In this document: one piece after another, positions 32,904 to 60,000 of the stretch
Numbering within the stretch: the first letter of the stretch is position 1
Layout of the letters: each line of letters starts with the position of its first letter
Assembly (NCBI RefSeq): GCF_964340395.1
Contig: NC_135550.1
Coordinates: 29,003,176-29,063,175, forward strand
Length of the DNA: 60,000 nt
Direction: 5' to 3'
Source of the DNA: Glandiceps talaboti
Lineage: Eukaryota > Hemichordata > Enteropneusta > Spengelidae
The notes under the pieces: generated by a model
The model's input: only the letters and a program-made list of their open reading frames with translations
Database searches by the model: none
What the model was told of the DNA's origin: nothing
Program-made: the position numbers and the translations under genes

Positions 32904-34499
32904 TTATACAACTGCATGTATGAGGACAAACTTATATATTTAGGTCTCTGCTAATAGAATGCCAGCATTTAGATTGCATCTCATCATTAACCAGCATATA
33001 TGACTGCCTTCTCAATATGATGATGTGAACTATATACATACATGTACAATCTGGTGTTAAAATCTAATGTATTTTCATAGAGAGATAATGATGAACAAGA
33101 AATGTAATGCAAAATATTAGCAACTGACGGCTACACATTGATTTCCTTTCAAACAAAGATAATCCTTTAAAGTCATGACGTAAGGTGTAATCCAAACTTC
33201 CCACAAAGTGAAATATTTCTGATTTGATTTGCTTTATCAGCTGTCTTTTCCAATAAGTTCAGCCATCCAAGCTGTGATAAAAATATGACTTGCATGGAGA
33301 AAATTAGCCTCCAATGGAGAGGGTTCTCATTTCTTGTCATTAATAAAGAAATCAAATTACAAGTAAATCAGAATTAATGTATAAATAACGTATCTTTATA
33401 ATTCAGTGATACAGATCAGTAAAAGTATTCAATAGAGATTCCAGGACATAGATGATTGATGTTTAAGATCACAGTATGTTTGCTGACTTATAGTATGAAC
33501 GAGCCTTTTGCCATTATCACTATGACTCTTTAGGTCTCGTAACATTTATAGCAGATCATTACTCTACCTTGCTGTATAATAAATTTTGTCTAAGAAGCAT
33601 GACAAAGTCTATACTATTGTGTTACTAACATGTTCAAAAAGATGTTCACTTTTTGCTTGACTCTTGCTTGAAGAAAATTCTAATGGGTGTCCTGGAAGAC
33701 AGGACAAAAATCCCTAGAAACCATGACAATGGCCATAGCTACTGTAAACAGCATGCAGTAAAATAACGGAGGCTTGCACTAGTCAGCATTGCTACAATGT
33801 CATTGATGCTATTTAGTATAGTCTGAGTTCTTCTAGCTCAGATACTATGGCTTGCTTGGGTTTGAAATTTAAACATGTAAAATCAAAGTTAAGGACAATC
33901 TTGCTTGTGGATAAAAAAAAAGGATTCTTAAACAGTAAGTGTGAAGAATACTTGATTTTAATACCTAATATCGTGATTATCAGCGATAAAAAACAACATA
34001 TTTAATCTTACCATCAGTGACGTTGTTTTGTTCTGATCGATCTGGCCACAGAGGGCATTATTTTGTAAATATTTTGGTCATTTTCAAGAAATATATGAGA
34101 AACAGAGAAATAACTAAGGACACCTTATCAGTGTTCTAGTACAATAATCACATATTAAATTTATATTTGTTCACAGGAATTTATGATTGGCTGGAATTGA
34201 TTGTTTTGTAAAGATGAAAGGGCTGTGGATATAGAGAAGAATCACAAAATGCAGTCTTGATATTGATCACATAGACATACCATTTATTGCAAATGATGAT
34301 AGAGGCTAGTATTTTGAATAGTACACTAAGTAAATTAAAATGAGACAAATTTACACTTTGAACATTACATTTATCCTTCAAGTCTTCTCCCTCACAAGGA
34401 AATTGGTCCCAAAATCTGTGAGCTTATCCAGTATATTTACGTAAACATATATTGAGTGTGATTACTTGATTACATACACTGAATACAGCAATGATTTTA
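32904..34499. other. Intergenic, no feature supported
   Basis: A+T-rich, no family match and no repeat structure recognised. Confidence 0.55.
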
Positions 34500-34707
34500 G
34501 TATCGTTGCCAGACTTCATGACATTCGCCCCTCTGTAAGGTGCACAAAGTGCAACCCCAAGTGGCAAAGCTGTGAGTAGTAGGTGACATGTCACAGTCAT
34601 TCAATCCTTGCGGCTTCACCACTCAGGATCACTTCGTGAACTTTACAGAAAGTTGAGATTCAGCAAGACTACAATGACTGGTACTTGGATGAATCTATAT
34701 CTGTATA
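34500..34707 (+). other. Exon-like coding fragments of unknown identity
   Basis: From tgattttag at about 34500 the frame reads IVARLHDIRPSVRCTKCNPK then WQS, ending at gct|gtgagt, a strong donor. A second segment after ctttacag (about 34645) reads KVEIQQDYNDWYLDESISVY up to g|gtagga at 34707. Both look more protein-like than the surroundings and end in phase 1. I cannot identify the protein, and they could be pieces of a decayed gene. Confidence 0.25.
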
Positions 34708-35202
34708 TGGTAGGAAAGAAATATCATACAAGAATGATATCAATTTGGAAACATTAGGAGTCAAATTAAAAAAAAAATACATATTTACATTTTCAGAAGC
34801 TTACTTGGTCATTTCTAGATTTTGTAAAAATTATAAAATTGTGATATTTATTTCTCTCAATCCAAAAGTGACAGATTTGTCTAGTGTGGTACCAAATATA
34901 AAACCACTATGGGTTACTGTCTGCCTGTATGGAAAGATTTGGACAACAGATGTTTTCTCGGGATTAATAACAGTTTGTATTATTGCTCTCCTTTGAAAAT
35001 TGAAGGCAGTATGTGTGTTTTTCAGATTACAATATTAAAACACAGTGAAATAACAGACTAGTGTATTTACAGCTTTGGTAGGATAACACAAAAGATGTGT
35101 CAGTGTTTGACACATTGATATATAGCTACCATGAAATGAAAACCTCCAAGGACACATGATGTTGTATTGAATTCACTGAGTCTCGGTGTGCTGACAATTT
35201 TA

Positions 35203-35290
35203 GGTCAACCTAGGATTTCAGCAGACATATTAGATGATATAGCCACTGGCTATGCAGAATTCAGTGAACTGAAAAACATACAAAATGAGT
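35203..35290 (+). other. Exon-like segment, phase-compatible with the previous one
   Basis: After gacaattttag the frame reads GQPRISADILDDIATGYAEF, then SELKNIQNEF. The initial split codon G|GT fits the phase-1 end at 34707. The downstream boundary is unclear. No family recognised. Confidence 0.22.
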
Positions 35291-35414
35291 TTTTTGCAGT
35301 CAATGTGATCCACATTTCATTAAAGTTCTTGAATCGGCAGTATTTCATGGGGTGAATGTGAACCAAATCCCTAAGCCTCACTTCTTTCCATTAGTCTAGC
35401 TGTGAATGTGAATG

Positions 35415-35715
35415 TGGGTCTCACTAATGTCCAGTACTCTAAGAGGTGAATGCAAACCACTTCTTTGGGTCTCACTAATGTCCAGTAGTCTAGGGGATGA
35501 ATGTGAACCCCTTCTTTGGGTCTCACTAATGTCCAGTAGTCTAAGGGTTGAATGTGAACCCCTTCTTTGTGTCTCACTAATGTCCAGTAGTCTAGGGGAT
35601 GAATGTGAACCACTTCTTTTGGTCTCACTATCGTCCAGTAGTCTAGGGGATGAATGTGAACCCCTTCTTTGTGTCTCACTAATGTCCAGTAGTCTAAGGG
35701 TTGAATGTGAACCAT
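35415..35715. repeat. 51-bp minisatellite, ~6 copies
   Basis: The unit begins ctcactaatgtccagtagtc and ends ctttgtgt; successive starts such as 35471 and 35522 are 51 bp apart. Because 51 is a multiple of three and the unit lacks stops in some frames, long open frames with a 17-residue periodicity appear on both strands; these are not genes. It lies just 3' of the - strand gene. Confidence 0.93.
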
Positions 35716-35800
35716 GCTCTTCTCTAGGTCCTGTCTATTTCAAATAGTCTCAGGTGCAAAGTGTTTTCCTATCTTTGTGTATTGTCAATATCTTAGAACT

Positions 35801-35806
35801 TTTATT
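35801..35806 (-). terminator. Possible polyadenylation signal of the - strand gene
   Basis: The - strand reads AATAAA 7 bp after the TGA at 35813-35815. That is unusually close to the stop but usable. Downstream signals within or beyond the 51-bp minisatellite are possible. Confidence 0.35.
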
Positions 35807-35812
35807 TAGTAC

Positions 35813-56974
<21,162 letters not shown>

Positions 56975-57947
56975 CTCGGCGGACAGCTGTAGCTAGCAAC
57001 AAATCGACACTTCCGGTTTGTAGGTCACGTCCTGATTGGACAATTATGTAGGTCACGTTGGTGTCACATGAGCCATCTGAAAACTTTAGGCATTTTATTA
57101 TAAATTGTATTGATCAGGTCACGATTGCAGTTTTATTTTCCAATTTATGATTTCTTTCTTTAAAACTAGCAGAGAATTAAAATGTCTGAAATTTGTCGTG
57201 ATTTTTTAAAACAGTAATGCATGGCAACCAACGTCGCATGGATAGAGCGAGCTGCACAGTACTGCACAATAAAGATAATAAGCTTACTGACATATGCCAA
57301 AGAATGGTAGGGATTTATACATATGTCATTGTGATACTGCTAAGTTTATTACTAGACTAAATCGTGAGTGTTGAAGTAAAACACATAAACAATTTCAGGA
57401 TTTCTCATCAGATAAATTGGATAAACGAAAGTGAGAGTTTAAATGACGTAGTTTATTTCAACATCGATTCACTAAAATGAATATCAGTTATTAATATCGT
57501 CTTTCCCCGGGCCACGACAGAAAAACGAATGAATAAATAATGTCTATAGTGACGTCACACCTGTCCCTTTTCAGTGTCATCAACAAATGATTTAAAGATT
57601 TAGACGTTTTATATATTTTTATCCTTACCAGTGCGACTGGACACTTAAAACTGGAACGCACTGATTATTTCCAAGGCAACTTCATAATAAATGCGAGGAC
57701 ATAGGCCAAAACAAGACGCGCAGTGAATGTTGCGCATCATACGCCCATTCGCTTTAATTCCATGTGTTTGGAAGTGCAACAAGCTAGACCTAGCTCCTTG
57801 TCAAATCCAAAGTCGCCTGAATTTGTTCGTGTCTGATAAAAATCACCGCTTTGATTTCTAAAATTTCTTGGGGATACTTTAACAGTTTTTACTCTCCGAA
57901 CGTGAGACAAGTCTGTCACCTGTATATCTCTACAACAAACACAGAAG
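56975..57947. promoter_or_regulatory. Putative bidirectional promoter, CpG-richer
   Basis: About 970 bp separate the divergent start codons. CpG is clearly more frequent than elsewhere in the window (for example cgatcgca-poor but gtcgcatgg, ccccgggccacgac, aagacgcgcag), consistent with an unmethylated promoter in an otherwise CpG-depleted genome. It contains a perfect CRE and an atggcaacc X-box-like half at about 57221. Confidence 0.6.
57550..57557. promoter_or_regulatory. Perfect CRE palindrome TGACGTCA
   Basis: tgacgtca in the context atagtgacgtcacacc, about 390 bp upstream of the + strand start at 57948. It is the full-site consensus for CREB/ATF factors. A half-site, tgacgtag, lies at about 57444. 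Confidence 0.65.
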
Positions 57948-58004
57948 ATGCCGAAACCTAAGAAGAGTGCAGCAAAATTTGAACAGACCATCTATGGGGA
58001 AGGG
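57948..58004 (+). CDS. First coding exon of a divergent gene (5' fragment)
   Basis: ATG CCG AAA CCT then 19 codons encoding MPKPKKSAAKFEQTIYGEG, ending gaaggg|gtaaga in phase 0. The basic Lys/Pro start, good donor and head-to-head promoter with the propeller gene support a real first exon. The protein is not recognised from 19 residues. The next exons are beyond the window or unseen in 58005-60000. Confidence 0.6.
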
Positions 58005-60000
58005 GTAAGATATTAGTATACAATATGTTTTTCTCTTGCTCTTTTTACTTTTGTCTTTCTGTTTCCATTTCGGTTGAAAAAATTGAAGAGTGTTCCCCAC
58101 GCCCCCATTTAGCTATATTGTTCAATTACATAGTGAACTATGTAGGATTAAAATATCCTACCACAGCTAGCTAACCTTCCTTGCAAATCAACAGCCTACG
58201 AATCACGGTTTTAAAGCAAGCCGACGACAAAATCATTGGCCGTTTGCTTATTGCTGAGTTCATGATTTTATAAGTGTTGTCGGAAGGGGGAAATGTGCAT
58301 ACTGTATACCGGCTGATATGCTTATTTTAATCAAGTAGATAGTTTGATAAATATCCATCTCTATTTTGACTTGGAAAATAAAAAAATGTCAATTAAAGGT
58401 AAGAAAGTTAAAAATTGATTACTTAGTTCACCTGGAAGATTGGTGTAAAGATTGATACGACACTGTCTGTCATATTATTACATTGCAATTGCTTTCCGCT
58501 ATACAATTTACAGAGACACTATTGTCATATGTTGTGTGTGTGTGTGTGTTTGTATGTATGTATGTATGTATGTATGTATGTATGTATGTATGTATGTATG
58601 TATGTATGTATGTATGTATGTATGTATGTATGTATGTATGTATGTATGTATGTATGTATGTATGTATGTATGTATGTATGTATGTATGTATGTATGTGTG
58701 TGTGTCTGTCTGTCTGTGTGTAAGAGAGAGAGAGAGTGTGTGTGTGTATGTGTGTGTGTGTGTGTGTGACAGTGTGTGAACAAGATATGACCTGTATATT
58801 TGCTAACATTTCAAATACCTGCAAGAAAGCTTAAAGTTTATCTCTACATATTAACAGTATGATGTGTAAGGAAGGGCTGTGCAGTATGGACGAAGAGAAT
58901 AAGTATAAATTACGAATTACATGAATAACAATCCTCCTTTTACATAGAAAATGATCCTCTGCCTTAAGCTTCTATCACCGAGGAACTCCACTGGGAACAG
59001 AAGAGTTTTGACGATCAAGAACATGTTGATTCATTTGTTTTTGGGAATATAAATGCATTTGACATTTACATGTAAGGATGACGACTAGTAACAGTTAATA
59101 ACAATTATGTAGAAAATAAATCAGTGGTTACAAAGTACCACGGTTTTTATACTATCTTTGAAGTTGTACAGTTTACTTAGGCTTAAAGCTCAGCAATCAT
59201 CCTTTGCCCGCCCGCCAAATACCAATAACATGATATATTAGCGTCGAACTAGAAATTATGTTATTCAGACGTCTAACTGGTTAACTACGAATATACATGT
59301 GTTGAGATCTCAATATTTATGATTTTACACCATTGTGCTCAAAGATATCCATACATCTTGTATGAATACAAAGGAATGGTTCGAGTGTTGTTCAGCAACA
59401 AGCTACTTTGCATCATATGCTATATAGCGCCACCTTCGACAGATTTACTGTTACAGTACTCAGTAGTACGTGTTTATCCATCTCGGAACATGCATGGGGG
59501 TGGGGTCTAATGAAATTTAAGATGTATGCGTGAGCCGAACATGAGGTATTTTAGCGGATATCACACAATGTTGATACATTTGTTCATGTGACGATTCGTG
59601 GGATTAAAGCTGCAGTAGCGGCACTTGGGATATTTTTTTTCATTAAAGTAACCAAAAGATAAGTTCACTAAAAATGGTCAATTATTGATAATATTATCCG
59701 TATGTGGTGTAGTGACAAGTTTAACTCATGAAAGTTTGTTTTGAATGTGTCGCCATGTTAACACTGCACTCGTTTGTAACGGTAGTATCGTTTTCGATCA
59801 GACAACCACAATCTAGTCACTAAAAATGTTAAAATACCAATAATCAGGCATTGTACATATTAATCTGTAGTGATACTTAGCCATTAGTATTGCAATAACG
59901 GGTTTACATCGTGATCACCGTTGATGGCACTGACCTTTGGGTGCGGACCCATAAATCAATTTGATTTGATTTATCATGTATACAGATACAAAATATATGT
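58005..60000 (+). other. First intron of the divergent gene
   Basis: No second exon recognised. Contents are the TATG microsatellite and ordinary A+T-rich sequence. A partial CTCF-like core (agcgccacct, about 59427-59436) is present but matches only part of the consensus. Confidence 0.5.
58534..58769. repeat. (TG)n(TATG)n(TG)n microsatellite
   Basis: About 145 bp of nearly perfect tatg repeats flanked by TG, TCTG and GA runs. One of the longest pure microsatellites in the window. Confidence 0.98.

Noticed and set aside
35371-35747. Protein-coding gene with 17-residue repeats
   Set aside because: The open frames on both strands come from a stop-free 51-bp minisatellite whose period is a multiple of three.
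58452-58824. Cys/Val/Tyr or His/Thr-rich proteins
   Set aside because: Translation of the TG/TATG microsatellite in several frames; same reasoning for 2206-2510, 10397-10775, 12802-13235, 15880-16173 and 21425-21958.
59427-59436. Second CTCF site
   Set aside because: Only the agcgccacct part fits; the remaining consensus positions do not match.

Overview
The window is animal genomic DNA, A+T-rich and generally poor in CpG. It has short exons with GT-AG introns, many (CA)n/(TG)n and tetranucleotide microsatellites, large minisatellites and several fold-back (MITE-like) elements. The gene content and repeat style fit a marine bilaterian invertebrate, possibly a non-vertebrate deuterostome such as a hemichordate or amphioxus. 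The species is an inference. Nothing in the window looks bacterial, viral or organellar.

Left part (1-26.5 kb, + strand): the 3' three-quarters of a PACS gene (phosphofurin acidic cluster sorting protein, PACS1/PACS2 family). I could join 16 coding exons with consistent phase from 4115 to the stop at 26484, giving 725 residues. They cover the end of the cargo-binding region, the CK2-type acidic cluster, the middle region and the complete C-terminal PACS domain. The N-terminal cargo-binding exons lie upstream of the window.

Middle (26.5-35.8 kb): the likely PACS 3' UTR and intergenic DNA. This holds a near-perfect 75-bp hairpin (29906-29980), a 794-bp full-length fold-back element (31888-32681), a few exon-like pieces of unknown identity (34500-34707, 35203 onward) and the first of a series of minisatellites.

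Right part (35.8-57.0 kb, - strand): a second gene of eight assembled coding exons, about 375 residues. It encodes a beta-propeller-like protein with WD/FG-GAP-style blades that I cannot assign to a named family. Its introns and 3' flank carry seven different minisatellites, including a 3.6-kb array of about 125 copies of a 29-bp unit with an internal 870-bp higher-order repeat. The array ends 13 bp from a splice donor.

Right edge (57-60 kb): a CpG-richer, probably bidirectional promoter with a perfect CRE palindrome (57550-57557), and the first coding exon (57948-58004) of a divergent + strand gene whose remainder lies outside the window.

The most notable non-genic signals are the nested 29-bp satellite, the recurrence of X-box-like palindromes in the introns of the - strand gene, a perfect CTCF-type core motif in a PACS intron, and two closely similar copies of an unidentified microsatellite-headed repeat 32 kb apart in opposite orientation. 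I found no convincing wholly new biological system.
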